From NCBI GenBank assembly GCA_014302835.1, contig CP060294.1:1860001-1924000 (forward strand): a DNA stretch of 64,000 bases. Reading direction: 5' to 3'. A program made the position numbers and the translations under genes. Shown here in pieces: positions 45,419 through 55,561 of the stretch; within the stretch, counting starts at the first letter, position 1, and each line of letters starts with the position of its first letter. Source of the DNA: Pedobacter sp. PAMC26386. Its GTDB lineage: Bacteria > Bacteroidota > Bacteroidia > Sphingobacteriales > Sphingobacteriaceae. The notes beneath the pieces are model-generated. The model saw only the letters and a list, made by a program, of their open reading frames with translations. It had not been told where the DNA came from and ran no database searches.

Positions 45419-45928
45419 TTAATCTTTAACAGGTCCCGCTTTGACCAGTACACGCTGGTAAGCAGGAAGGTTTAAATCATCTACAATCACACCGCGTGTT
45501 GTAGAGGCATGAACAAAGTAACCATGATTAAGATAAACGCCAACATGATCAATTCCATTGCCCCCAAATGAGAAAAAAACTAAATCTCCCTCTTTAAGCT
45601 GTGATACGCTTTTTTGTTTAATCACATCGGCCTGGTCTCTTGAACGTCTCGGCAAGTTCAATCCGTAAATCTCCTTATTCAAAAGTAAGGCAAATCCTGA
45701 ACAATCTATTCCTCTTTTATCCAGTCCGCCTAATCTGTACCTCACACCCGTCCAGTCATTAATGAAACGGTACAATGATTTATTCTTTACTTCTGATAAC
45801 ACTTCCGCAGCTTTAGCACCTCTTGTATCTTTATAAGCCGTTGATCTTCTGCTACCGCAGGAAGAAAAGAAAGCCGTAATGGCTAACAGGATAATCAGTT
45901 GAGAGGCGCGGATACTACGTAAAATCAT
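45419..45928 (-). CDS. NlpC/P60-family cell-wall peptidase, lipoprotein
   Basis: This 169-residue C40 peptidase has a lipobox AFFSSC (Cys24 or so). The NlpC/P60 core carries the nucleophile Cys in RGIDCSGFALLL, the base His in GIDHVGVYL and a third polar His in YFVHAST. Such enzymes cleave D-gamma-Glu-diaminopimelate bonds in peptidoglycan from the periplasmic face. It follows mutS by 10 bases on the same strand and may be co-transcribed with it. All catalytic residues are present. Confidence 0.92.
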   Translation of the reverse strand: MILRSIRASQLIILLAITAFFSSCGSRRSTAYKDTRGAKAAEVLSEVKNKSLYRFINDWTGVRYRLGGLDKRGIDCSGFALLLNKEIYGLNLPRRSRDQADVIKQKSVSQLKEGDLVFFSFGGNGIDHVGVYLNHGYFVHASTTRGVIVDDLNLPAYQRVLVKAGPVKD

Positions 45929-45938
45929 ATATCTCGTT

Positions 45939-48548
45939 TTATTGTTTGATTAGTCTTTGTATCTCATCCAGCTTCAGTAAAGCTTCTACCGGCGTCAATA
46001 CATTTACATCCAGGTTATTCAGCACATCCCGGATTTGTACAAGAACAGGATCATCTACAGCAAACATATGTAATTGATAAGCCTGATTCTGAACTTTTTT
46101 GAAACTATCTTTAATACTTTGTCCTTCTGTTCTGTCTATTTCCAGTTTCTTCAGGATCTCATTCGCTCTGTTAATCAGTTTAGGCGGCATACCGGCTATT
46201 TTAGCCACATGAATACCAAAACTATGCTCACTGCCACCAGGCACCAGTTTACGCAGGAATATAATTTTATTACCTACATCTTTTACTGAGACATTAAAAT
46301 TCCTGATCCGGTTCATTGTTCCAGCCAGTTCATTCAATTCATGATAATGCGTTGCAAATAAGGTTTTAGGTCTTGCTGTAGGATGTGTATGCAAAAATTC
46401 TGCAATTGCCCATGCAATAGAAATACCATCATATGTACTTGTACCCCTTCCTATTTCGTCCAGCAGGATCAAACTTCTGTCAGAGATATTATTCAGGATA
46501 CTCGCCGTTTCATTCATTTCTACCATGAATGTACTCTCTCCAGAAGAAAGGTTATCGGAGGCTCCTACACGGGTAAATATTTTATCAACTAAACCTATAT
46601 GTGCAGCTTTAGCAGGGACAAAACATCCCATCTGAGCCATGAGTACAATAATACCGGTTTGTCTTAAAATTGCCGACTTACCCGACATATTCGGACCGGT
46701 AATGATAATAAGCTGCTGCGTATCATTATCCAGGTATACATCATTGGTAATATATTCTTCGCCTACTGGTAAACGCTTTTCAATTACAGGGTGTCTTCCA
46801 CCTTTAATATCAAGTACCTTCGTCGCATTCATGATTGGCTTAACGTAATGGTTTTTAAGCGCTAACTGTGCAAAACATAAGAGGACGTCCAGTTGTGCAA
46901 CTAAAAAGGCATTCAATTGAATTGGTCTGATATAAGCTGCTACCTGCTGGATCAACGCTTCGTAAAGCCGGACTTCTATCTGCTGTATTTTATCTTCAGC
47001 ACCTAAAATCTGTTCTTCATATTCTTTAAGCTCCGGAGTAATGTATCGCTCTGCGTTAACCAATGTCTGTTTACGCGTCCATTCTGCCGGGACTTTATCT
47101 TTATGGGTATGTGTTACTTCCAGATAATATCCGAAGACATTATTAAATGATATTTTCAAGGAAGGAATGCCGGTATTGGCTGCCTCACGTTTCTGAATTT
47201 CAACCAGAAAGTCTTTACCGCCTGTTGAAATTTTACGGAGTCGGTCCAACTCTTCATCAATGCCATCAGCAATTACATTTCCTTTAATTAATAAGGCCGG
47301 AGGGTCTTGCTGAAGCTGCTTTTCCAGTGTTGCACGAATGCTCAAACAGGGATCAAGCTGTTCTGCCAATGCAGATAAATATGGATTATCAGCTGTTAAA
47401 GCTGTTTCTTTGATTTGCTCTATGTGGTAGAGTGCCTTTTTAAGCTGACTCAATTCTCTTGGTCCGCATTTCTGCAAACCAACCTTAGAAATGAGTCTTT
47501 CCAGATCACCGATGAGTTTTACCGGTGACAAAAACTCTTCAATCATCCCCTCGTGAGCCACCATAAACTCTACTGTACCTAAACGTTCCTGAATTGGCTT
47601 CAGTTCTTTTAAAGGCATAACAATCCACTTATGGAGCATCCTTGCACCCATTGGAGTAGAAGTCTGATCCAGCACATTGAAAAGCGTCATTGCATTTTCA
47701 TTGGCTGAACTAACCAGTTCCAGGTTACGGACTGTAAAACGATCCAGCCACATATAATTGTCTTCTTCCAAACGGGAGATCGCAGTAATATGTTTTAGTT
47801 TTTTGTGTTCTGTCTCATTCAGGTAATGCAGAACAATACCAGCGGCCACGATTCCGGTCTGTAGTTTATCTACCCCAAAACCCTTTAATGAGCTGACTTC
47901 AAAATGTTTGTTTAGTGTTTCATTAGCATAATCACTGGTAAAAGCCCAGTCATCCATTGGGAAAGTATAGAACTTATCACCAAATAATTCAAAAAACTCC
48001 TGACGTTTGCTTTTTTGAAAAATAACTTCTGTTGGTTTAAATCCTTGTAGAAGTTTATCTATATATTCTGCATTACCTTGCGCAACATGGAATTCACCTG
48101 TAGATATATCCACAAATGATACACCTATTGAGGCCTTATCAAAGTAAACAGCGCCTAAATAGTTATTGGATTTCTGACTGATAATGTTATCATTATAAGC
48201 CACACCGGGTGTAACCAGTTCGGTAACCCCGCGTTTAACAATTGTTTTAGTCGTTTTAGGATCTTCCAGCTGATCGCAAATTGCTACACGCTGCCCTGCA
48301 CGAACTAGTTTGGAGAGATAGGTATCTAATGAATGATGAGGAAAACCTGCCAGTTCTATATAAGCAGCTGCCCCATTCGCTCTCCTGGTTAATACTATAC
48401 CAAGTATCTGAGAGGTCTTGATGGCATCCTCGCCAAAAGTCTCATAAAAATCCCCAACCCTAAACAATAATAATGCATCAGGATACTTTGCCTTGATTGC
48501 ACTGTGCTGCTGCATTAATGGTGTTTCTTTCGTCTTATCTTTAGCCAA
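45939..48548 (-). CDS. mutS: DNA mismatch repair protein MutS
   Basis: This 869-residue protein has the complete MutS1 layout. The mismatch-reading motif is in [13 protein letters not shown] (F-x-E, about residue 31), followed by connector, lever and clamp domains. The ATPase carries Walker [27 protein letters not shown] (Walker B) and the [10 protein letters not shown] motif. The C-terminal helix-turn-helix dimerises the protein. It recognises mispairs and recruits MutL. The length matches the family. Confidence 0.97.
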   Translation of the reverse strand: MAKDKTKETPLMQQHSAIKAKYPDALLLFRVGDFYETFGEDAIKTSQILGIVLTRRANGAAAYIELAGFPHHSLDTYLSKLVRAGQRVAICDQLEDPKTTKTIVKRGVTELVTPGVAYNDNIISQKSNNYLGAVYFDKASIGVSFVDISTGEFHVAQGNAEYIDKLLQGFKPTEVIFQKSKRQEFFELFGDKFYTFPMDDWAFTSDYANETLNKHFEVSSLKGFGVDKLQTGIVAAGIVLHYLNETEHKKLKHITAISRLEEDNYMWLDRFTVRNLELVSSANENAMTLFNVLDQTSTPMGARMLHKWIVMPLKELKPIQERLGTVEFMVAHEGMIEEFLSPVKLIGDLERLISKVGLQKCGPRELSQLKKALYHIEQIKETALTADNPYLSALAEQLDPCLSIRATLEKQLQQDPPALLIKGNVIADGIDEELDRLRKISTGGKDFLVEIQKREAANTGIPSLKISFNNVFGYYLEVTHTHKDKVPAEWTRKQTLVNAERYITPELKEYEEQILGAEDKIQQIEVRLYEALIQQVAAYIRPIQLNAFLVAQLDVLLCFAQLALKNHYVKPIMNATKVLDIKGGRHPVIEKRLPVGEEYITNDVYLDNDTQQLIIITGPNMSGKSAILRQTGIIVLMAQMGCFVPAKAAHIGLVDKIFTRVGASDNLSSGESTFMVEMNETASILNNISDRSLILLDEIGRGTSTYDGISIAWAIAEFLHTHPTARPKTLFATHYHELNELAGTMNRIRNFNVSVKDVGNKIIFLRKLVPGGSEHSFGIHVAKIAGMPPKLINRANEILKKLEIDRTEGQSIKDSFKKVQNQAYQLHMFAVDDPVLVQIRDVLNNLDVNVLTPVEALLKLDEIQRLIKQ

Positions 48549-48647
48549 AATATATGTTACGTTACAAAAATGTAAATATACTATCTAAGGATTAGCTTTA
48601 GGCTTTTTTTTTGAAAAATAAGGCGCAGGAATGACAACAAAAATCAC

Positions 48648-49373
48648 CTACAACTGTTCTATATAGGATAAAAACAGGGATAAAGCCTCTCTTTTTTTAT
48701 CAGTAAGCTCAAAGTCCAGCTTGTGCATCAGGTAATCATCCAGATCAATAAGCGGGTTTTCAGGAAGCGTTTTCAGCAGTTCTTTTCTCCCTGCCAAACC
48801 TACTTTCAAAGCTGCATTGAACTCATTTATAAACTCTTCCGGAACCACTTTATTAGCTACCCATGCTGCATATACAAAAGGCAGACCGGTAAAGTTCATC
48901 CACTCCTCTCCCATATCATAAGCGAAAGCATAGTCGTCTTTTTTACCAAAAGTTCTGTCACCTATTAAAACAATAGCATCAGTAACCGCATCCGCATCTG
49001 TTGTGCAGTTTACTTCTTGTTTAAAGTGAAACTTCAGCAATACACGTGCTAAGTTATTTGAAGTTCTGGAATGGCTATCCAGACGTAAAGTTTTGATTTC
49101 GTTTGCCGGAACACTGCTAAAAATAAATACTGAATTTACAGCACCTACAGAACCAATACAATAATCAGAGATAATATTTGCATTGGGTACATGAGGAATT
49201 GCTGCAACAGGGATTAAACCCACATCAACAGTACCATCAATTAACTTGGCTGCACAGTCTGAAGGAATGTCCAGACTTAAATCTATTTGATTGATTAACC
49301 CGGAATGATTGATTCCATAAATAAAAGGCTTGGTATTGGTATAGGCAACAGCAGAAATTCTGATCTTATTCAA
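48648..49373 (-). CDS. mqnA: Chorismate dehydratase (futalosine pathway) MqnA
   Basis: This 241-residue periplasmic-binding-like fold enzyme begins KIRISAVAYTNTKPFIYG and has DVGLIPVAAIP and YCIGSVGAVNSVFIFS, all typical of MqnA. It dehydrates chorismate to 3-(1-carboxyvinyl)oxybenzoate, the first step of the futalosine route to menaquinone. It starts two bases after a histidine-phosphatase-type gene, which itself overlaps the end of mqnE. MqnA and MqnE thus act in consecutive steps. Confidence 0.93.
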   Translation of the reverse strand: MNKIRISAVAYTNTKPFIYGINHSGLINQIDLSLDIPSDCAAKLIDGTVDVGLIPVAAIPHVPNANIISDYCIGSVGAVNSVFIFSSVPANEIKTLRLDSHSRTSNNLARVLLKFHFKQEVNCTTDADAVTDAIVLIGDRTFGKKDDYAFAYDMGEEWMNFTGLPFVYAAWVANKVVPEEFINEFNAALKVGLAGRKELLKTLPENPLIDLDDYLMHKLDFELTDKKREALSLFLSYIEQL

Positions 49374-49375
49374 TG

Positions 49376-49990
49376 TTATGCGTTTAAATGGTCGGTATTA
49401 TTTTGGGCGATTATAGTAAAAGTATCACCTGTCAAATCAAGTCTGTACAGTCCTGTATTCTGATGTGGAAAATCGTACATCGCTGATAATGGTTTATTAG
49501 TCAGCAAACACATCAGCAAACGTAAAGAGCGTCCGTGCATACAGATAAGTATCAATTTTTCAGCAGTCCTGCTTTTGATTACCTCAACAATCTCTTTCAG
49601 TCTGACAGCAACATCGGCTGGGCTTTCACCCCCCTTAAAATGTGCATCATAATCACCACTCTGCCACTTTTCTGTGATATCTTTAAAAGCACCAATGACT
49701 AGTTCATTAGTATGCTGACCTTCAAATTCACCCCAGGCAAGTTCATCCAGCTCTGTATGTTTTTCCCATGGAATCCCTGCGTCTATAAATTGCTGAACAG
49801 TTTGCTGTGTACGCTTAAGAATTGAGGTATATACCTTATCAAAAGGGACATCTTTGTATAATTTATAAAATGCAGCAGCCTGAGCTCTTCCAGTATCATT
49901 CAGATCGCTGTCTATCCCTCTGCCCTGAATAATTCCTTGTTTATTCAAATCCGTCTCACCATGACGGATGATATATATTTCCTTATCCAT
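49376..49990 (-). CDS. Histidine-phosphatase-superfamily protein inside the mqn operon
   Basis: This 204-residue protein has the RHG motif IIRHGETDLNKQG with the phospho-acceptor His (about residue 9), a second Arg in RTQQT, a Glu in ELAWGEFEG and the second catalytic His in CMHGRSL. Members include phosphoglycerate mutases and broad phosphatases such as alpha-ribazole phosphatase. It overlaps mqnE by one base and precedes mqnA by two, so it is translated as part of the menaquinone operon. It may act on a phosphate by-product or a nucleotide precursor of the pathway, or be a passenger. Confidence 0.88.
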   Translation of the reverse strand: MDKEIYIIRHGETDLNKQGIIQGRGIDSDLNDTGRAQAAAFYKLYKDVPFDKVYTSILKRTQQTVQQFIDAGIPWEKHTELDELAWGEFEGQHTNELVIGAFKDITEKWQSGDYDAHFKGGESPADVAVRLKEIVEVIKSRTAEKLILICMHGRSLRLLMCLLTNKPLSAMYDFPHQNTGLYRLDLTGDTFTIIAQNNTDHLNA

Positions 49991-51183
49991 TAATTAATAA
50001 CCGGGAGCTTATAGTACTGAGGCTTAACCTCATCGTCAAAAACAAAATCTGTATAGTCTGTAACTACATTATAAAATGTATCTCTTTCTATTGGCTTACG
50101 GTTTACCTGTTTAATCAGATTAGCCAGCTCACGGGTACTCATACCCGGTGTTTGCTCTTCAGCACCAGCCATAGAATAGATCTTTGTGGTATCATCCAAT
50201 GTTCCGTCAATATCATCGACACCGAAGTTTAAAGAGAGTTGCGCAGTCTGGCGGCTGATCATCGCCCAGTAGGCTTTGATATGATCAAAATTATCAAGAT
50301 AAATACGGGCTATCGCATAGTTTCTTAAATCTTCAATTACAGAAACTTCAGGCACATGTTCCATCTGGTTATTTTGATTTCTGAATTTAAGCGGAATAAA
50401 AGCCTGGAAACCACCAGTCTTATCCTGCAACTGACGTAAGCGCTCCATGTGGTCTACTCTGTGCTTAAATTCTTCAATATGACCGTATAACATAGTCGCA
50501 TTAGTTTTTAAGCCCAGTTTATGTGCCTGCTCATGAATATCAAGCCATTGTTCTGCAGTACATTTATCATTAGCAATCTTTTCTCTGACTTCAGGATGAA
50601 AGATTTCTGCACCACCACCTGGCATAGAATCCAGTCCGGCGTCTTTGAAATATTTTAATCCATCATAATGACTTAGTTTAGCCTTTTTGAAGATATAATA
50701 GCATTCAACCGGTGTTAATGCTTTAATGTGTAATGCAGGGCGATGTGCTTTTACTTTTTTGAAAAAGTCTGCGTAGAATTCAAGATTTTGTTTCGGTACT
50801 ACCCCGCCGGTTACGTGAACTTCGGTTACCGGCTCATCATCATATTTTTTCAGGATATCCATCATCCCGTCAACGCTCATCTCCCAACCGTCTTCTTTAT
50901 TTTTAATCAGACGGGAATAAGAACAGAAATTGCAGGTATAAATACAAACATTTGTAGGCTCAATATGAAAATTACGGTTAAAATATGTCTTATCGCCATG
51001 CTTTTCTTCTCTGATATAATTTGCCAGAACACCAAGAAAACCCAGTTCGGCATGTTCATATAAGTAAACACCTTCATCGAAGGTGATCCTTTCTTTTTGC
51101 TGAACTTTTAACGCTATACCTCTCAGTTCCTGAGACAAATCAGCATTTTCCAGTATAAAAGTAAGCTTTGCAGTCGTATCCAT
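49990..51183 (-). CDS. mqnE: Aminofutalosine synthase MqnE (radical SAM)
   Basis: This 397-residue radical SAM enzyme has the cluster motif CIYTCNFCSYSR (CX3CX2C) preceded by HIEPTNV. It shows HVTGGVVPKQ, LDSMPGGGAEIFH, KTNATMLYGHIE, IPLKFRNQNNQM, and DGTLDDTTKIYSMAGAEE near the end, the pattern of MqnE more than MqnC. It joins the product of MqnA to adenosine from SAM, giving aminofutalosine. It is first in the three-gene run mqnE-phosphatase-mqnA. Other pathway genes (mqnB, mqnC, mqnD) are not in this window. Confidence 0.93.
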   Translation of the reverse strand: MDTTAKLTFILENADLSQELRGIALKVQQKERITFDEGVYLYEHAELGFLGVLANYIREEKHGDKTYFNRNFHIEPTNVCIYTCNFCSYSRLIKNKEDGWEMSVDGMMDILKKYDDEPVTEVHVTGGVVPKQNLEFYADFFKKVKAHRPALHIKALTPVECYYIFKKAKLSHYDGLKYFKDAGLDSMPGGGAEIFHPEVREKIANDKCTAEQWLDIHEQAHKLGLKTNATMLYGHIEEFKHRVDHMERLRQLQDKTGGFQAFIPLKFRNQNNQMEHVPEVSVIEDLRNYAIARIYLDNFDHIKAYWAMISRQTAQLSLNFGVDDIDGTLDDTTKIYSMAGAEEQTPGMSTRELANLIKQVNRKPIERDTFYNVVTDYTDFVFDDEVKPQYYKLPVIN

Positions 51184-51202
51184 CTTTGATTGATTTATAG
51201 GT

Positions 51203-51210
51203 CAAAAGTA
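51203..51210 (-). promoter_or_regulatory. Candidate -7 box of the mqnE promoter
   Basis: On the minus strand TACTTTTG matches TAnnTTTG, about 20 bases before the mqnE start. The -33 candidate (GTTG at 51228-51231, reverse) is imperfect and spaced 17 bases. Confidence 0.4.
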
Positions 51211-51290
51211 AGATAAAATCGACATAACAACGTGTAACAATACTTTTAAGCTGTCAGGTTTATGTAAAAGGTAAAAATGGAGGCTGTTTA

Positions 51291-51827
51291 TTACTGGTTT
51301 AAAATGCCTGTTTTTTTCTTAAGATTATGCTTAATTTCAGGTAACATTAATTTGAACCAAGCTGAATATTGACCCGGTTGCAAAGCAATTTCAGTTTCGA
51401 TGGCTTCCAGATCCAGGTACTTCCAGTCTGAGACTTCCTGTGGTTCAGGAGTCGGAATTTGATTGCTCTGGCCAAAAAAGATATGATCAAATTCATGTTC
51501 AGTTAATCCATTCTCAAATTCAGCTTTATAAACAAAGCTAAATTCAAAAGATAAATCACAAGCTACATTCATTTCCTCTTTTAGTCTGCGGTGCGCAGCT
51601 TCAATCAAGATCTCTCCGGGTCTTGGATGAGAACAGCAGGTATTGGTCCATAATAAAGGGGAGTGATATTTTCCTGCAGCACGTTTTTGCAGCAGCAGCT
51701 GATTTTTATCATTGAAGATAAAGACAGAAATCGCACGGTGAAGTAAGGCCTGCTCATGTGCAGCCAACTTTTCCATAATTCCTGTTTCATTATCATTCTC
51801 ATCTACCAGCGACACGTATTCTATCAT
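51291..51827 (-). CDS. idi: Isopentenyl-diphosphate delta-isomerase, type I
   Basis: This 178-residue Nudix-fold isomerase has the active-site Cys in LLWTNTCCSHPRPGE and the catalytic Glu region TEHEFDHIFFG. A metal-binding His is in EQALLHRAISVF, and the modified Nudix box lies in EAAHRRLKEEM. It interconverts IPP and DMAPP to supply isoprenoids, such as the menaquinone side chain made with the neighbouring mqn products. It is a separate unit about 100 bases downstream of mqnE. Length and motifs are intact. Confidence 0.95.
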   Translation of the reverse strand: MIEYVSLVDENDNETGIMEKLAAHEQALLHRAISVFIFNDKNQLLLQKRAAGKYHSPLLWTNTCCSHPRPGEILIEAAHRRLKEEMNVACDLSFEFSFVYKAEFENGLTEHEFDHIFFGQSNQIPTPEPQEVSDWKYLDLEAIETEIALQPGQYSAWFKLMLPEIKHNLKKKTGILNQ

Positions 51828-51996
51828 AATTAACCAATTCCTATCTTAAACTTATCTAACTCGGCAAACAGATCCATTTTTGAATACTGCTCCGAAAATT
51901 TCAACCGCAAAGATAAAGATTATAACAGGCATCAAAATCGGTGTCTGTTAAATTGACAAAATTAAAACAGGTGCTTAGCTTTAGGTCATAAAAAAA

Positions 51997-52022
51997 GCCG
52001 CCTCTCGTTTGATAGAGGCAGC
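51997..52022 (-). terminator. Rho-independent terminator of the lipocalin-like gene
   Basis: GCCGCCTCT pairs with AGAGGCAGC (one G-U) around an eight-base loop. Read on the minus strand, a run of seven Ts follows. It lies 31 bases past the stop. Confidence 0.85.
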
Positions 52023-52052
52023 TCAAAGGTGTTTGTTTGATGTAAGACCTTT

Positions 52053-52538
52053 TTATTTCATTGCTTTTGTAAAGTTCATGATAATATAAGCTGGGTTCTT
52101 TCCATAATCTACAGGTGATTTTAATACCAGATTATCTCCGGTTGCCTGAGAAAGAATTAGTCTGTAGCCTTCGGTTACATTCTTAGCTTTATCTCCTTCA
52201 TACAATTTTTTAAACTGGAAAGTCTGATCTGCTGTACTTACTGACCAAAAAATACTTTGTGTTTTTGTTGGACAATCAGTAGTTCCAGGAAGCAGGTAAG
52301 TTCCATTTCCACTATTTGTTAATTTCCAAGTACTACCGATAAAACATTTGTACGAAGCTTCATTAAAAAGAGATTTTACATTGGCAGCCGGTACACCATC
52401 AAACGTGATGTCATTTAACACCCAGGTTCCAGACACATTTCCTCTTTTTAAACCAGCAGTTGCACCTTTAGGTGAACAGCCTTGTAAAACCATCAATGAA
52501 CTACATAGAATGGCTGCTATTACTAATATTCTTTTCAT
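52053..52538 (-). CDS. Lipocalin-like lipoprotein
   Basis: This 161-residue lipoprotein has lipobox VLQGC (Cys20) followed by a small beta-barrel body with NVSGTWVLNDITFDG, a segment typical of lipocalin-like proteins in Bacteroidota (Lipocalin_4 type), and CPTKTQSIFWSVS and EGYRLILS strands. It is probably anchored in the outer membrane and may bind a small hydrophobic ligand; function is unknown. The frame runs upstream to 52628, but the ATG at 52538 begins the signal peptide. It is divergent from the gamma-synthase/lyase gene. Confidence 0.8.
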   Translation of the reverse strand: MKRILVIAAILCSSLMVLQGCSPKGATAGLKRGNVSGTWVLNDITFDGVPAANVKSLFNEASYKCFIGSTWKLTNSGNGTYLLPGTTDCPTKTQSIFWSVSTADQTFQFKKLYEGDKAKNVTEGYRLILSQATGDNLVLKSPVDYGKNPAYIIMNFTKAMK

Positions 52539-52601
52539 ATCTTGTATTTTCGAAAACAGCTTACATAAATCCTGCCAAAAATACCTTAAAACGAAAATTC
52601 T

Positions 52602-53708
52602 ATGCAGACCGAAACGATTGCTATACATGCCGGAAACCTAATTCACAGTACCACAGGGGATGTAACCCAACCACTTAGTCTCTCTACCACATTTTACAGG
52701 GATGAAAACGGCGGCTACCCTGGCGGATACGTGTATAGCCGTGTCAGCAATCCTAACCGTTCTGCCCTGGAAAAAGTAATGGCTGACCTGGAAAAAGGTG
52801 TTGACGCTTGTGCTTTTTCTTCTGGAAATACAGCCGGTATGACTGTTTTTCAGGCCTTACTTCCGGGCAGCCATATTATCGCTCCTGATGATATGTACTG
52901 GGGATTCAAAAAACAACTGCAATCAATTTTTGAAGGGATTTTAACAATTGATTTCATTGACCTTACACAGATCAGTAATATAGAAAGCCATATTAAAAGC
53001 AATACGGTAATGATATGGGCTGAAACGCCTTCAAATCCACTATTAAAGATTACAGATTTGGTGGCAGTTGCAGCAATAGCCAGGAAAAATCATTTAATTT
53101 TTGCTTGCGACAGCACATTTGCTTCTCCTTGTTTCCAAAACCCTATTTTGCTGGGTGCAGATATAGTTATGCATTCCTCTACTAAATATATTGGTGGCCA
53201 TAGTGATGTATTGGGTGGTATTTTAGTCACCGCATCAAAAAACGAATTTTGGGAGAAAATCAGAAATATTCAGCAGATTGGAGGTGCAGTCCCCTCCCCC
53301 TTTGATTGCTTCCTGCTATTAAGAAGTATCAAGACACTTCCGTATAGAATGAGAGGACATGCAGAAAATGGGATGGCGCTTGCAAAATATCTTTCAGTAC
53401 ATCCAAAAATAGAAGCGGTATACTACCCGGGTCTTCCTTCTCATCCGCAGCATGAAATTGCAAAAAAACAAATGAGCAGTTTTGGTGGCATGTTATCTGT
53501 ATTAGTGAATGGAGATGCCAGAAAAGTTGTCAACCAGGTAAAATTGTTTGCGCAGGCGACAAGTCTTGGCGGTGTAGAAAGCTTAATCGAACACCGTGCT
53601 TCGGTTGAAGGACCGGACACCAAAACCCCACAGAATTTAATTCGGATATCTGTTGGCCTGGAACATATTAACGACCTAATTGCTGATATAGAGCAGGCAT
53701 TGAGTTAA
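52602..53708 (+). CDS. Cystathionine gamma-synthase/lyase-type PLP enzyme
   Basis: This 368-residue member of the Cys/Met-metabolism PLP family has TIAIHAGN near the start, YVYSRVSNPNRSALE (phosphate-binding Tyr and Arg), the PLP Lys in MHSSTKYIGGHSDVLGG, and the substrate-binding end RISVGLEHINDLIADIEQAL. It probably interconverts cysteine and homocysteine-type substrates by transsulfuration. CGS and CGL activities cannot be separated reliably by eye. It lies on the same strand upstream of the riboswitch-controlled metY-metX-hom operon but is separated from it by over 500 bases with their own promoter. Confidence 0.87.
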   Translation: MQTETIAIHAGNLIHSTTGDVTQPLSLSTTFYRDENGGYPGGYVYSRVSNPNRSALEKVMADLEKGVDACAFSSGNTAGMTVFQALLPGSHIIAPDDMYWGFKKQLQSIFEGILTIDFIDLTQISNIESHIKSNTVMIWAETPSNPLLKITDLVAVAAIARKNHLIFACDSTFASPCFQNPILLGADIVMHSSTKYIGGHSDVLGGILVTASKNEFWEKIRNIQQIGGAVPSPFDCFLLLRSIKTLPYRMRGHAENGMALAKYLSVHPKIEAVYYPGLPSHPQHEIAKKQMSSFGGMLSVLVNGDARKVVNQVKLFAQATSLGGVESLIEHRASVEGPDTKTPQNLIRISVGLEHINDLIADIEQALS

Positions 53709-53797
53709 AAAAGACATTCATTCCCCTCATAAAAAGACTACAAAAATCATTTTAAATTGCTCACATACAGAATGTTGATTATTTTTCAGAATATTAT

Positions 53798-53828
53798 TTT
53801 GGAAATAAACACAATAACGCTACATTTG
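53798..53828 (+). promoter_or_regulatory. Bacteroidota-type promoter of the metY operon
   Basis: A -33 element TTTG at 53798-53801 and a -7 element TACATTTG at 53821-53828 are separated by 19 bases. This is an exact fit to TTTG-N19-21-TAnnTTTG. The start of transcription would fall near 53834, so the RNA includes the riboswitch and leader ORF. Confidence 0.78.
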
Positions 53829-53876
53829 TGATCATATAGCGAAGGCTATTCAAGTCCAACTCAATATTCGGGTTCG

Positions 53877-53987
53877 ATTTATAAAGAAGTGGCGAGAGAC
53901 AGGCTCTTTGACCCACTGGCAACCCTCCCTAACGGAGAAGGTGCCAATTCCTGACCAGTCAGCATAGTGCTTTCTGGAAAGATAAAT
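53877..53987 (+). ncRNA. SAM-I (S-box) riboswitch
   Basis: The RNA has conserved SAM-I marks: GAGAGACAGG with the GA-rich internal loop, GACCCACTGGCAACCC, a small P3 hairpin (CTCC-ctaac-GGAG), and AAGGTGCCAATTCC at 53938-53951. P1 can form from ATTTAT at 53877-53882 and ATAAAT at 53982-53987. It lies just after a strong promoter and before metY-metX-hom, the expected target of methionine-cycle control by SAM. The exact boundaries and the downstream expression platform are not certain. Confidence 0.88.
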
Positions 53988-53995
53988 TAAGACAA

Positions 53996-54094
53996 ATGAA
54001 AACAAAACACCAATCATCACAATCAGGCGAACCTGTTTCCCACACTACTGAGCATTTGCACACTGCAATAAGTATGTGTTGTTGCATCGGCTAA
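53996..54094 (+). CDS. Candidate 32-residue leader peptide ending in Met-Cys-Cys-Cys
   Basis: An ATG eight bases after the riboswitch P1, in an A-rich context, opens a 32-codon frame MKTKHQSSQSGEPVSHTTEH followed by LHTAISMCCCIG and TAA. Codons 27-30 are ATG TGT TGT TGC. The peptide is too polar and short for a structural role, and its position between the SAM-I aptamer and metY suggests a ribosome-sensing leader. The Cys codons overlap RNA (54079-54087) that can pair with CAACAA at 54096-54101 or with ATGCAAC at 54154-54160. Polycysteine leader ORFs that sense cysteine are known in mycobacteria; use here is inference. Confidence 0.55.
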   Translation: MKTKHQSSQSGEPVSHTTEHLHTAISMCCCIG

Positions 54095-55552
<1,458 letters not shown>

Positions 55553-55561
55553 ATTAAAAAA

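Noticed and set aside
51943..51972. CTGTTAAATT...AATTAAAACAG near idi as another copy of the intergenic palindrome
   Set aside because: Only the ends match; the ATGATAAA core is absent and the arms differ in length.
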